From positions 1 through 64,000 of the forward strand of contig JBFXDD010000003.1 in the NCBI GenBank assembly GCA_050181465.1: a stretch of DNA of 64,000 bases. Direction: 5' to 3'. The DNA comes from JACRLW01 sp050181465. GTDB taxonomy: Bacteria; Planctomycetota; UBA1135; UBA2386. The notes beneath the pieces are model-generated. The model had not been told where the DNA came from. It made no database searches and saw only the letters and a program-made list of their open reading frames with translations. The translations under genes and the position numbers were made by a program. Below are positions 16,211 to 24,021 of this stretch, in pieces; position 1 is the first letter of the stretch; each line of letters starts with the position of its first letter.

Positions 16211-17519
16211 GGCGCAGCTTCCTCCGCTGGATGTTCGCGCGGACGACGAAGTAGTCGATCGTCGGGGCGAAGGCGTTCATCAGGAGCACCGCGAGCATGA
16301 CGCCCTCGGGGTAGGCCGGGTTCACCGCACGGACCAGCACCGTGAAGACACCGATCAGGATGCCGTAGACCCAGCGACCGGCATCGGTCTCTGGACTCGA
16401 CACCGGATCGGTCGCCATGAACACGATGCCGAAGGCGAATCCGCCGCACACCAGGTGCCAGTGCGGCGGCAAGCCGCCGATCCCGTCGAGGCCGCCGGCC
16501 AGCGCGTTCATCAGCGCGGCCATGCCGACCAAGCCGATCACGCCGCCGACCATCGTGCGCCAAGACGCAACCCCGGTCAGCAAGAGGAACGCGGCGCCGA
16601 GCAGTGCACACAGCGCGCTGGTCTCACCGGCACTGCCGGGGACGAGGCCGACGAACAGGTCCCACCACGTGTAACCGGCCTTCTCGAGCGCATCGACCGC
16701 ACTGGCCGCGGTGGCGATCCCCTCGCTGGCGAGATGGTTGCCGTCGAGCTTGGCGTTCGCCGCGACCGCGAGCGCGGTCGGCCCGGAGTAGCCGTCGATC
16801 AGGCTGCGGGTGCCGTTGCCGGCGACCCACACGAAGTCGCCGCTCATCTGCGCGGGATACGCGAAGAAGAGGAAGGCGCGCGCCATCATGGCCGGGTTGA
16901 AGATGTTCATCCCGGTGCCACCGAAGACCTCCTTCGCGAGCACCACCGTGAACGCCACCGCGAGCACGAGCTGCCACAGCGGAATGGAGGCGGGCACGAT
17001 CAGCGCGATCAGCATGCCGCTGACGAGATAGCCCTCGCTCACTTCCTCTTTGCGCCAGATCGAGAAGCCCAGCTCGATCGTGAGACCGACACCGTAGCTC
17101 ACGATCAGGATCGGGATCATCTTCTGCAGGCCGAAGACGACCCGATCCCAGAAACCGATCGCGCCGAAGTCCGGGGCATACTCGCCGCCGAACACGAGGC
17201 TCTGCAGCCAGCCGATGGCGTTCGGATACGGGTTCGGCGTGCCGTCGCCGACCATCTTCGCCAGCGCCGCGAAGTGCTGGTAGCCGACGTTGTAGAACGA
17301 CCACAGCAGGCACGGCAGCATCGCGACGATGACTGCCGACATCGCGCGCTTGAGATCGATGTAGTCGCGCACGTGCGGCCCATGCTTGGGCGTGCCGTGC
17401 GACGGCGTGAACAAGAAGGTCTCGGCCGCGTCGAAGGCCGGCCAGATCTTGTGGAAGCGCGAACCCGGCTCGGCGTAGAGCTTGCGCAGATTGTCGACGG
17501 TGTTCCGCAGGAACTTCAT
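16203..17519 (-). CDS. nqrB: Na+-translocating NADH:quinone reductase subunit B
   Basis: A 438-residue membrane subunit with about ten helices, homologous to RnfD; it carries a covalent FMN and forms part of the sodium channel. The flavinylation site is IDGYSGPTAL with Thr248; the usual alanine before the Thr (SGAT) is replaced by Pro. I confirmed the CCG codon on the minus strand. Other signatures are normal: GTGMNIFNPAMMARAFLFFAYP split over residues 201-222, and ATDPVSSPETDAGRW. The N-terminal soluble segment (to about residue 55) is typical. It starts 6 bp after nqrA. Confidence 0.95.
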   Translation of the reverse strand: MKFLRNTVDNLRKLYAEPGSRFHKIWPAFDAAETFLFTPSHGTPKHGPHVRDYIDLKRAMSAVIVAMLPCLLWSFYNVGYQHFAALAKMVGDGTPNPYPNAIGWLQSLVFGGEYAPDFGAIGFWDRVVFGLQKMIPILIVSYGVGLTIELGFSIWRKEEVSEGYLVSGMLIALIVPASIPLWQLVLAVAFTVVLAKEVFGGTGMNIFNPAMMARAFLFFAYPAQMSGDFVWVAGNGTRSLIDGYSGPTALAVAANAKLDGNHLASEGIATAASAVDALEKAGYTWWDLFVGLVPGSAGETSALCALLGAAFLLLTGVASWRTMVGGVIGLVGMAALMNALAGGLDGIGGLPPHWHLVCGGFAFGIVFMATDPVSSPETDAGRWVYGILIGVFTVLVRAVNPAYPEGVMLAVLLMNAFAPTIDYFVVRANIQRRKLRHG

Positions 17520-17525
17520 CGTGGA

Positions 17526-18878
17526 TCAGCTCTCCTTCACGTAGAGGTCGAGGCCCTGGCGGATCACCTTGCCGATGTCGATCTTGCAGGGATCGACGAC
17601 GGTGCAGAGGGCGAGATCTTCCTCGGTCACCTCGAGCAGGCCCAGGTTGATGGACTCATCGAGGTCATTGGCCATGATCGCGCGCACCAGGTGCGCAGGC
17701 AGGATGTCGAGCGGCGTCACGGCCTCCCACGAACCGAAGTTCACGATCGGACGGTGACCGCCGTGGATGCGCGCATCGACCTGCACCTCGCGCGGCCGAC
17801 CGAAGGGCCACACCGAGCGATGAAAGCTGAGCTTGCGCGGCTGCGGCAGCGCCCAACCGAGCAGGTCGCGACTGTCGGCCCCCTCGGGGATCATCGTGAC
17901 GGTGCAGGCATGGAAGCCGAGGAAGCCCGGCGTCGTGTCGGCCATTCCGTTCAACACGGTGCCGTTGATGAGCCGCACGCTCGCGTCGGCGGGCTTGCCG
18001 CCGTTGAGGGTGACCAGCGAGGCACCCTGGCGGACGCGGAAGTACTTCCGCTGCGGCGCCGAGGTCCCCGCCACAGCCACGACGCGATGCGCGGGATAGC
18101 GGCCGGTGCGCAACCAAGCGCCGAGCAGCAGCACTTCCTGCGCCTTGATATACCACACCACCTGACCGGGCTTGAGCGGACGGATGCGGCTGATGTGCGT
18201 GCCGACCAAGCCGGCGGGGTGCGGCCCGGCGAAGCCGTGCATCTCCACCCCTTGCAGAGACTGGAACTCGCGCGTGGGATCGCCCGCGCGCACGGTGAGA
18301 AACACCGGCCCACCGCTGAGTGCCCGCAGCAGATCGATGCCGGCCTGCAGGTCCTCACCGCGACCGGCGACCACGAACGCGGGGTCGGCGGCGAGCGGCT
18401 CGGTGTCCATCCCGTTCACGTAGATGGCGGACGGAACCACTGCGGGGTCGGCAGTCCGCCCCACCGGGCGCTGTCGGATCAAGGGCCAGAGCCCCGCGCC
18501 CTGGAGCGCCGCAACGATCTGCTCGCGGGGCGTCGAGTTCAGCTTCGACGGCGCGACGTGCGGGATCTGCGCGAAGTCGTCAGCACTCCCCGGGGTGATC
18601 TCCAGCGCGAGCAGCGCGCGCCGTTCGCCGAGCACCACGCGGCTCACCGTGCCGGTGGCCGGCGAGCAGAACTGCGTCGCCGGCTGGTTCTTGTCGAAGA
18701 AGACCGGCTCGCCCGTGCGGATCTTGGCACCCTCGGTCACCACCAGCTTGGGCTTGATCCCGGGGAAGTCGGAGGGGCGAAGGGCGACGACGACCGGATC
18801 GGGCGCGTCGACCAGCTCGCGCGCGGGGGCGCCGGCGAGGCTGAGGTCGAAGCCTTTCTTGATCTGATGCGTGATCAT
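17526..18878 (-). CDS. nqrA: Na+-translocating NADH:quinone reductase subunit A
   Basis: A 450-residue soluble peripheral subunit, first structural gene of the operon. It opens with the family-typical HQIKKGFDLSLAG, then a biotinyl-lipoyl-like region (FSPATGTVSRVV-type: here CSPATGTVSRVVLGERR). It continues with RPVGRTADP, the Rossmann-like core (ALSGGPVFLTVRAG) and the C-terminal CTVVDPCKIDIGKVIRQGLDLYVKES. NqrA is associated with ubiquinone binding. Family length and order are complete. No Shine-Dalgarno site is obvious; about 99 bp separate it from nqrM. Confidence 0.96.
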   Translation of the reverse strand: MITHQIKKGFDLSLAGAPARELVDAPDPVVVALRPSDFPGIKPKLVVTEGAKIRTGEPVFFDKNQPATQFCSPATGTVSRVVLGERRALLALEITPGSADDFAQIPHVAPSKLNSTPREQIVAALQGAGLWPLIRQRPVGRTADPAVVPSAIYVNGMDTEPLAADPAFVVAGRGEDLQAGIDLLRALSGGPVFLTVRAGDPTREFQSLQGVEMHGFAGPHPAGLVGTHISRIRPLKPGQVVWYIKAQEVLLLGAWLRTGRYPAHRVVAVAGTSAPQRKYFRVRQGASLVTLNGGKPADASVRLINGTVLNGMADTTPGFLGFHACTVTMIPEGADSRDLLGWALPQPRKLSFHRSVWPFGRPREVQVDARIHGGHRPIVNFGSWEAVTPLDILPAHLVRAIMANDLDESINLGLLEVTEEDLALCTVVDPCKIDIGKVIRQGLDLYVKES

Positions 18879-18977
18879 CGGGAGGGGCCGAGACGGCGGA
18901 GGGGAGAACGCTCGGCGGGGGGCCGGCCGAAGCGGGTGGGGACACCGAGGGGAAAGGGACGCGTTCGCCGATCCGGC

Positions 18978-19166
18978 TCAGTTGCAGGGCTTCTGAGCGA
19001 TTCCCACCTGCTGGGGATCGATCTGTTTGCCGCAGCGCGTGCAGCCGCCGTCAGGGCCGACGCCGCCGCACGAACCGGACAGTTTCCGGCCGAAGGCGAG
19101 CGCGAGAACCACGACGACGAGGACCGGCAGGGCCAACAGGACGATGGGCAGCAGGTACTGAATCAC
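18978..19166 (-). CDS. nqrM: Na+-NQR maturation factor NqrM (DUF539)
   Basis: A 62-residue protein: one N-terminal membrane helix (residues 4-25) followed by KLSGSCGG and a Cys-rich tail with Cys33, Cys42, Cys45 and Cys61. This is the layout of NqrM/DUF539, a factor needed to insert iron into the NqrD/NqrE site. In Vibrio the gene follows apbE; here it precedes nqrA on the same strand, 99 bp upstream, so it may head the operon. The short length makes homology scores weak, but the motif plus location is convincing. Confidence 0.82.
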   Translation of the reverse strand: MIQYLLPIVLLALPVLVVVVLALAFGRKLSGSCGGVGPDGGCTRCGKQIDPQQVGIAQKPCN

Positions 19167-19279
19167 CAGGGAGACCGGGGAAAGCGGGCGAACAGAGTAG
19201 CGACGCGCGCACGCGTGTCACGTACGGAGTGCGTCGGCCCGAGAGAGCGCCGAGTCAACCCGACCGCGCTGGGGGGCGC

Positions 19280-19630
19280 TCAGGGCAGGTCGGTCGGCAG
19301 CCGCTCCCGGACCGTGCGGGCCAACGCGCGCAACGAATCGAAATTTTCGAGCGCCACGGCTTCGTCTTCGAGGTGGACCCCGAAAGCGGTCTCGAGCCAG
19401 TCGACGAGTTGCAGCACGCCGGCGGAATCCACGATCCCGGAACTCACCAGCGGCGCGTCCGGGGTCAGCCCCTCGGTGCGCCCGTCGCGAAAGCTCAGCG
19501 CGATGTAGCGGCGGATGCGGTCGAGCAGGACGTCCGGCGCGCCGCCTCCCCCGCCGTCCGCATTCCCACCCCCGCCGAGGTCGCTACCGACGGCGAGTTG
19601 GAGCCAATCAGGCTTGGCGGGGGAATCCAT
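19280..19630 (-). CDS. Acyl carrier protein-like protein
   Basis: A 116-residue protein whose C-terminal 80 residues form an ACP fold: helix 1 (VLLDRIRRYIALSF), the loop DAPLVSSGIVDSAGVLQLVDWLE with Ser69 as the likely phosphopantetheine site, and helices AFGVHLEDEAVALENFDSL. The N-terminal 30 residues are a Gly/Asp-rich linker and may not all be translated; an internal start is possible. It carries acyl or aminoacyl intermediates for an unknown partner; no ketosynthase or adenylating enzyme is nearby. It begins 22 bp downstream of the tRNA-Sec 3' end. Confidence 0.75.
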   Translation of the reverse strand: MDSPAKPDWLQLAVGSDLGGGGNADGGGGGAPDVLLDRIRRYIALSFRDGRTEGLTPDAPLVSSGIVDSAGVLQLVDWLETAFGVHLEDEAVALENFDSLRALARTVRERLPTDLP

Positions 19631-19652
19631 GGCGGTTCAAGCGAGAGAGAAA

Positions 19653-19751
19653 TGGCGGGAGCGCATGGGAATCGAACCCACCGGGGCCGCGTCGAGCGCG
19701 ACCCCCACTGGTTTTGAAGACCAGGCAGGACACCAGCCCCGATCCGCTCCC
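19653..19751 (-). tRNA. selC: tRNA-Sec (selenocysteine, anticodon TCA)
   Basis: A 99-nt minus-strand tRNA with all the unusual selC features. The acceptor stem is long (GGGAGCG pairs over 7 bp; the expected eighth pair is a G-G mismatch). A 6-bp D-stem (CGGGGC/GTCCTG) closes a 4-nt loop. The anticodon stem CTGGT/ACCAG has loop CTTCAAA, with anticodon at 19715-19717. The variable arm has a 9-bp stem (GGGGTCGCG/CGCGGCCCC), the T-arm follows, discriminator is G and CCA is encoded. It implies that the organism makes selenoproteins. Its 5' half is duplicated at 24337. Confidence 0.94.
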
Positions 19752-19810
19752 GTGCGCGGGAGGGTGAGGCGGGAAGCGTAGCGAGGGGGCGCGAGGAGGG
19801 GAACGGGGTG
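19714..19810. repeat. 97-bp direct repeat, left copy (attL-like)
   Basis: Identical to 24337-24433 except for one base (position 19772 region, G versus C). It starts inside the tRNA-Sec anticodon loop, covers the 5' half of the tRNA and 59 bp of its upstream region. The boundary in the anticodon loop is a typical crossover position for tyrosine recombinases using tRNA genes. Confidence 0.9.
19775..19780 (-). promoter_or_regulatory. Putative -10 box (TACGCT) of tRNA-Sec
   Basis: On the minus strand TACGCT lies 23 nt before the tRNA 5' end, a spacing close to that of tRNA-Glu (TAAGCT, 17 nt). The -35 region is weak. The box is inside the 97-bp repeat, so both copies carry it. Confidence 0.3.
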
Positions 19811-19882
19811 CGGCGGGTGGTCGGCGATCGGCGATCGGCGAAGCTGCCGAGGGCCGTACGCGGTCGCGTTCCAACCAAGCTC

Positions 19883-19984
19883 TCAGAACCGCGAGACGAA
19901 CCAGCCCCGCATCAGGTCCTTCTGCTCGTCTGGATCTGCGTCCTGCAGTTCATCATCGTCGACTTCGTCGGGTTCGCGCTCCAT
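19883..19984 (-). CDS. Short acidic orphan frame (33 aa), probably truncated
   Basis: ATG to TGA, 33 residues: a strongly acidic stretch (EPDEVDDDELQDADPDEQ) followed by KDLMRGWFVSRF. It lies 8 bp after the stop of the nuclease-like gene on the same strand. The ending looks like the beginning of a longer conserved domain cut off near the island's left junction. I cannot assign a function and the frame may not be expressed. Confidence 0.3.
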   Translation of the reverse strand: MEREPDEVDDDELQDADPDEQKDLMRGWFVSRF

Positions 19985-19992
19985 CGAGGACC

Positions 19993-20637
19993 TCAGATCG
20001 AGTTCCAGATGCTGGACATGTTGGCGCAAGACGCGGCGATCTCCCTCGCGAGCCGAGCACCGAGTCGAGCGCCCTTGTGCTCCTTCCCACGTGCGACATC
20101 GAGGTAGAGCACCTGCTTGCTGCCGAGCTTCATTCCCTTCGCGACGGCCGCCTCGAACATCCCCTGCGAGATCACGTCCCGGATCTTCTTCTCCGGCTCG
20201 TCCTTCGAGAACTCCAGCTTGATGATCTTCTCGGTCCCGTTCTCCCTCACGTGGATGTCAGGCCGAACGGTGATCGTCACGTCGCCATAGACGAGTTCGA
20301 GCGAGATGTCGCTGAGGATCTCGAACTTGCGACCGGAGAAGTGCTTCGCATACTCCTCGATCGCTCGCGCGTTGTTCTCCAGTCGTATGCGTGTCATCCC
20401 CGGCGAGGCTTCCGCAAGGGCGCGGAGGGCCGCCGCTTCGGCATCCAACCAGAGGCGGTTCTTCGTGGCCAGGTGGTAGGCCGTCACCACGTCGCGGGCC
20501 GCGCGGTAGTAGATGATCTTCGCGTGTGCCTCGTCCTCGTCAGGATACTTGTAGTCGCGGATGATCTTGCGTTGCTTCACGGCGTTCGCGGCCATGAAGT
20601 CGGCCAACCCCTTGATCGAGAACCTCTTCTTCACCAT
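19993..20637 (-). CDS. Island protein of unknown function, possible nuclease fold
   Basis: A 214-residue Lys-rich protein starting MVKKRFSIKGLADFMAANAV. The first 100 residues are helical. The middle has a beta-rich core (SDISLELVYGDVTITVRPDIHV, split here as ISLELVYGD and VTITVRPDIHV) followed after ten residues by IIKLEFSKDE and a helix (KKIRDVISQGMFEAAV). A buried Asp, a short turn and an EFSK strand recall PD-(D/E)XK nucleases, but the last motif is not canonical, so this is only a suggestion. It points away from the restriction gene and may be an accessory defence gene. Confidence 0.55.
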   Translation of the reverse strand: MVKKRFSIKGLADFMAANAVKQRKIIRDYKYPDEDEAHAKIIYYRAARDVVTAYHLATKNRLWLDAEAAALRALAEASPGMTRIRLENNARAIEEYAKHFSGRKFEILSDISLELVYGDVTITVRPDIHVRENGTEKIIKLEFSKDEPEKKIRDVISQGMFEAAVAKGMKLGSKQVLYLDVARGKEHKGARLGARLAREIAASCANMSSIWNSI

Positions 20638-20700
20638 GGGCGGGATCGTCTCTCGACAGCAACGCTGGCTCAAGGCCGGACATGAGAAGAGAATCCCCTC

Positions 20701-20964
20701 ATGAGCGAGGAACGTCTCCTGAAGCACGAGCAGAGTCGAGCCCGGCTCCCCGGCGAACTGAAATCTGTCTTCGATGCGCTGGTCAAGGACTACGAGTTCG
20801 CCGCCCAGATCCACTACCGGACGGTGCTCGTATCCTGCAGTATCCTCGCCGTCCTCGCTCCCGTGGGTCGGCGCCCCCCGGCGAGCCAGTCCCGAAAGGC
20901 GCGTGAGTTTCGACTGGTTCGCGACCCCACTCGGCCGGTAGCGTCAGCCGCACGATGGGCTTGA
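20701..20964 (+). CDS. Small hypothetical protein upstream of the restriction gene
   Basis: 87 residues; the N-terminal part (LPGELKSVFDALVKDYEFAAQIHYRTVLVS, residues 16-45) looks like an ordered domain, while the C-terminal 30 residues are Arg/Ser/Pro-rich. Family not recognised. It overlaps the restriction endonuclease start by 10 bp in another frame, so the two may be translationally coupled. It could be a regulator or a truncated gene; neither can be shown. Confidence 0.4.
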   Translation: MSEERLLKHEQSRARLPGELKSVFDALVKDYEFAAQIHYRTVLVSCSILAVLAPVGRRPPASQSRKAREFRLVRDPTRPVASAARWA

Positions 20965-21962
20965 CCGAGGAAGTTCGGAAGATTCTCGACGCCGCAATCA
21001 AGGCCGGGAAGCCACCCGTCCCCGACGTGCTTCAAGGCGTGACGAAGGATCGGGTCCGCACGGTGCTCGGGATGCTCGATCGTGCAACGGACGACATGGT
21101 CGACGCCGTGTTCGCGCTGCTCGACGATCGACCGAGCTGGTTCGCGAAACCGCCAAAGGGCGCCCGGTTCTGCGATGGAGCCTCGACAGCTCATGTCGCT
21201 TGCCATGTCGGGATCCTCCAGCGCAAGAAGGACAAGCTCGATCGCGAGGGGCGCGACTACTGGATAAAACCGCTCCGCGAGATCGGAGCGATCGAGGCCA
21301 TATACCTCGACAAGAAGACCAGGACCTTCCTGCCAGGACACCTGGTGGCGAAATCCTCGAACTCGGCCTACCGCATCGAATCCGACTTCCAGAAGATCCT
21401 GAGGGCGAGCGACGTCGAATTCGATCTCATGCTGAAGGACTGGATCGAGGGCGAGACCGTGCGAGAGCGCCTCAGGTTCCAGGCGGAGCAGATCGAGGCT
21501 GCACGGAAGACTGTCGATACCGCACACGCGGATCTCATCGACGCGTGTTGCGACGCCTACGCCCCGAAGTTCCTGCCGGGATTTGAGGTCCTCTACGTAG
21601 ACAACGAGGACGGCCAGCGCGTCTCCGACGATGAAAAGCAGAAGCTGGAGGAAGCTGGACTCGGCCTCGAACTGGCCGACGCCATGCCCGACGTCTTGTT
21701 GTGGAATCGGCAGACGGATTCCGTGTGGATCATTGAGGCCGTCACCAGCGACGGCGAGGTCGACGATCACAAGGTGAATCAGGTCTCTGCGTTCGCGGCC
21801 AAACACGGCAAGAAGTGCGTCGGGTTCACGACCGCCTACCCGACCTGGAAAGTTGCCGCCGCCCGGCAGGGCAAGCACAAGAACCTCGCGGTCGGCAGCT
21901 ACGTCTGGATTCGTGAGGACGCGTCGAAGCAGTTCCTCGCCGAGTCCTTCCCCGGGGCCTAG
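20955..21962 (+). CDS. Type II restriction endonuclease, BsuBI/PstI family
   Basis: 335 residues. The C-terminal catalytic domain has ADAMPDVLLW (Pro245-Asp246) and WIIEAVTSDGEV (Glu261 onward), the hallmark of the BsuBI/PstI endonucleases, which cut CTGCAG in the characterised members. The N-terminal helical part corresponds to the family's accessory domain, with a Lys-rich stretch (RKKDKLDREGRDYW) before it. TAGCGT ten nt upstream of the ATG is a candidate -10 box. It converges with the methyltransferase gene; both stop codons share the tetranucleotide CTAG at 21959-21962. Recognition sequence is not proven. Confidence 0.88.
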   Translation: MGLTEEVRKILDAAIKAGKPPVPDVLQGVTKDRVRTVLGMLDRATDDMVDAVFALLDDRPSWFAKPPKGARFCDGASTAHVACHVGILQRKKDKLDREGRDYWIKPLREIGAIEAIYLDKKTRTFLPGHLVAKSSNSAYRIESDFQKILRASDVEFDLMLKDWIEGETVRERLRFQAEQIEAARKTVDTAHADLIDACCDAYAPKFLPGFEVLYVDNEDGQRVSDDEKQKLEEAGLGLELADAMPDVLLWNRQTDSVWIIEAVTSDGEVDDHKVNQVSAFAAKHGKKCVGFTTAYPTWKVAAARQGKHKNLAVGSYVWIREDASKQFLAESFPGA

Positions 21963-23518
21963 CCGAGAGCCTCGTCGACGATCCTGTCGAGGGTAGCTTG
22001 CTCCGGGATCGCCTTCCCGATCTTGCGCCCCATGGCGTTCAGGGCCTTCGCGGTCGGATACCGCAGATTCCGCAGATCGCCCGCGTTGACCTGGGTGTGC
22101 CCGTTGAACTGGCGGAAGAACTGGTCGACGAGGGTTGAGTTGAGAAAGGCGGCTAGGCCCTTCGCGAGGACCTTCGACAGGCCGTCGCCGTTGGCGTGGT
22201 AGTAGTTAACGTGGTTCTCGATGCCGACCTGCTTCACGCCTTTCGGCAGCCGCGCGGGGTCGAGGACCACGGCCACGACGCGCCTTCGCTCCTCCTTGGA
22301 TGTGAACCGCTTGGTCAACACGTAGGTCGCGTTCGGCACCATGAGGTCCTGCGTTCGCGTCTCGTAGGAGAGGGCGTTCGCCTTGCGCCCGCCGAACTTT
22401 GGCCAAGCCACGAAGCCACCGTTGAAGTGAGCCGGGTAGATCAGAGGAACGGTGCTCGCCTCGGGATCCGCGCGCAGATACTCACGCGCTCGGAAGTCGA
22501 CCACGCGTCCGGTTGAGACTTGGATTCCGAGGTCCTTCAAAGTGCAGGGTAGGAGGCGCATACGCTCGGCCACGGCGCTGTCGGCCTCGGAGACCGCAAG
22601 GTGGATGAAGGACTCGGGATCGCCCGGGGCGACAACCACGTCGTAGGGAACCGCACGCTCGATCAGCGATTCTCCCGGCCCGGCGCTTGTCGAGAGCGTC
22701 ACGTAGCCACGGGAGGCGCCGTGCACCACGCGGAAGATGACGTTCTCCTGGAGCACCGCATCGTCACTGAAGGCTCGCTTGCGAGACTCGAAGACGTGGA
22801 CCCGCTTGAGAGCGGTCTCCCCGAGTAGCAGCTCGCGGAAGGAGCGAAAGTAGGGCCCGTTGCAGAAGCTCCGCGGCGTGATCGCGACGAGTTGCCCGGC
22901 GGGCTCCAGCAGCTTCACCGCAAGCCCGACGAACGCCGTGTAGAGGTTGCTGGTTTCGATCCCAGCCCTGCGCAGCAGCTCGCGCTCGCGCGAGTGGGAG
23001 TTGATCTTCCGGTAGGGTGGGTTCAGGATCGCCGCCGTGAACCGCGGCCGGCCACCGACGGCGAACAAGCCCTTGTCGAGGAGCCGCGCCCCCGCCTCGA
23101 CGAAGTCTTCCTCGACGACCTGGCCAACGAAGCGGACGCCGAGGGCTTCGCAAGATGTCTTGCACGCCTGCATGGTTCGCCGCAGGTGAGCGAGCAGGAC
23201 CGGATCGACCTCGAAGCAGGTAGCCTCGATCGACTTCGGCTTCCGCCTCCAGGCACAAGCAGCGGCCACGTAACCTGCCGTCAGCGATCCGACGCCGGCC
23301 CCCGCGTCGAGGAGACGCACGTCTCCCGTCGTGGGCTCGAAAAGCGACGCCATGAAGCTCGCGATCGGCGCGGGCGTCATAAATTGCCCCATCTCCGAGC
23401 GCCTCGACTCATCGAGCAACCGATTCGCCTCTACGCGTGCGGCGTCGGCGTGAGCGAGCGCTTCGGAAGCGGGCTTGCGCATCCGCTTCGTCGTCTTGCT
23501 GGTCTGAGTGTCGGTCAT
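21959..23518 (-). CDS. N6-adenine DNA methyltransferase of the BsuBI/PstI-type system
   Basis: 519 residues. Motif X (GQFMTP, residues 44-49) is followed by SAM-binding motif I (LLDAGAGVGSL, 69-79) and catalytic motif IV NPPY (166-169). This gamma-class order is typical of N6-adenine enzymes such as M.PstI/M.BsuBI. The C-terminal half (target recognition) includes STGRVVDFRAREYL and VNAGDLRNLRYP. I chose the ATG at 23518 because AAGGAA lies 5 nt upstream; the longer frame adds only an Arg-rich leader. It protects host DNA from the endonuclease encoded convergently. Confidence 0.88.
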   Translation of the reverse strand: MTDTQTSKTTKRMRKPASEALAHADAARVEANRLLDESRRSEMGQFMTPAPIASFMASLFEPTTGDVRLLDAGAGVGSLTAGYVAAACAWRRKPKSIEATCFEVDPVLLAHLRRTMQACKTSCEALGVRFVGQVVEEDFVEAGARLLDKGLFAVGGRPRFTAAILNPPYRKINSHSRERELLRRAGIETSNLYTAFVGLAVKLLEPAGQLVAITPRSFCNGPYFRSFRELLLGETALKRVHVFESRKRAFSDDAVLQENVIFRVVHGASRGYVTLSTSAGPGESLIERAVPYDVVVAPGDPESFIHLAVSEADSAVAERMRLLPCTLKDLGIQVSTGRVVDFRAREYLRADPEASTVPLIYPAHFNGGFVAWPKFGGRKANALSYETRTQDLMVPNATYVLTKRFTSKEERRRVVAVVLDPARLPKGVKQVGIENHVNYYHANGDGLSKVLAKGLAAFLNSTLVDQFFRQFNGHTQVNAGDLRNLRYPTAKALNAMGRKIGKAIPEQATLDRIVDEALG

Positions 23519-23564
23519 CCGGTTCCTTGAAGCTATCGCAACTGGTTGCTTGTTCCGCTCGCGT

Positions 23565-24021
23565 TCACGAGCCCAGTTCACGTAGGCGCTCCGGCACGTA
23601 GTAGAGCGTTCGCTTGGCCACCTGGGCGTGCTCGGAAGCCTCGTGCTCCGACATCCGCGCGATGCTGGCCTGAGCGGAGCCCTGCTTCCCGGTCGCCGTG
23701 GACGTGCAGGCTTTCAGCGCCGCCTCGAATTCGCTCTTGACCACCTCGGGGAGCACCTGGATCGGAACGTGGATCAGGTTGTAGATCACCGCCGCGTGCA
23801 GGCGCTCTTGGATCGTTCCGATGGAGCATGGAGCACAACGTGTCGACGGCGCTGCTCAACTTCTCGTCCGCGTAGGAGAGCGATGTGCGTTCATGGTTTG
23901 GCGTCTCGATCCCGGCGAGCTTCCGCCGGAACGCCTCCTCCGCCACGTGGCTGCAGTTCACGTGATCGCGCGCCTTCATCCGCGCTCGCAGATCCGCGTC
24001 GAGACTGATGGTCATCTTCAT
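23565..24021 (-). pseudogene. Frameshifted ribbon-helix-helix (antitoxin/regulator-like) gene
   Basis: The 5' part, starting MKMTISLDADLRARM, is a ribbon-helix-helix DNA-binding domain with an ordered continuation (YADEKLSSAVDTLCSML). Around 23790-23820 the frame switches to low-complexity sequence. The neighbouring frame there becomes protein-like: IQERLHAAVIYNLIHV, then a helix and STATGKQGSAQA, ending RTLYYVPERLREL at 23565. One indel would join both parts. It sits 46 bp upstream of the methyltransferase, the position of a controller gene. Decay, programmed shift or assembly error are all possible. Confidence 0.5.

Noticed and set aside
16194..19508. A 1104-residue open frame on the plus strand antisense to nqrA-nqrB
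   Set aside because: It is the shadow of GC-rich Nqr genes: composition is His/Arg/Asp-rich, no domain is recognisable, and the opposite strand is clearly coding.
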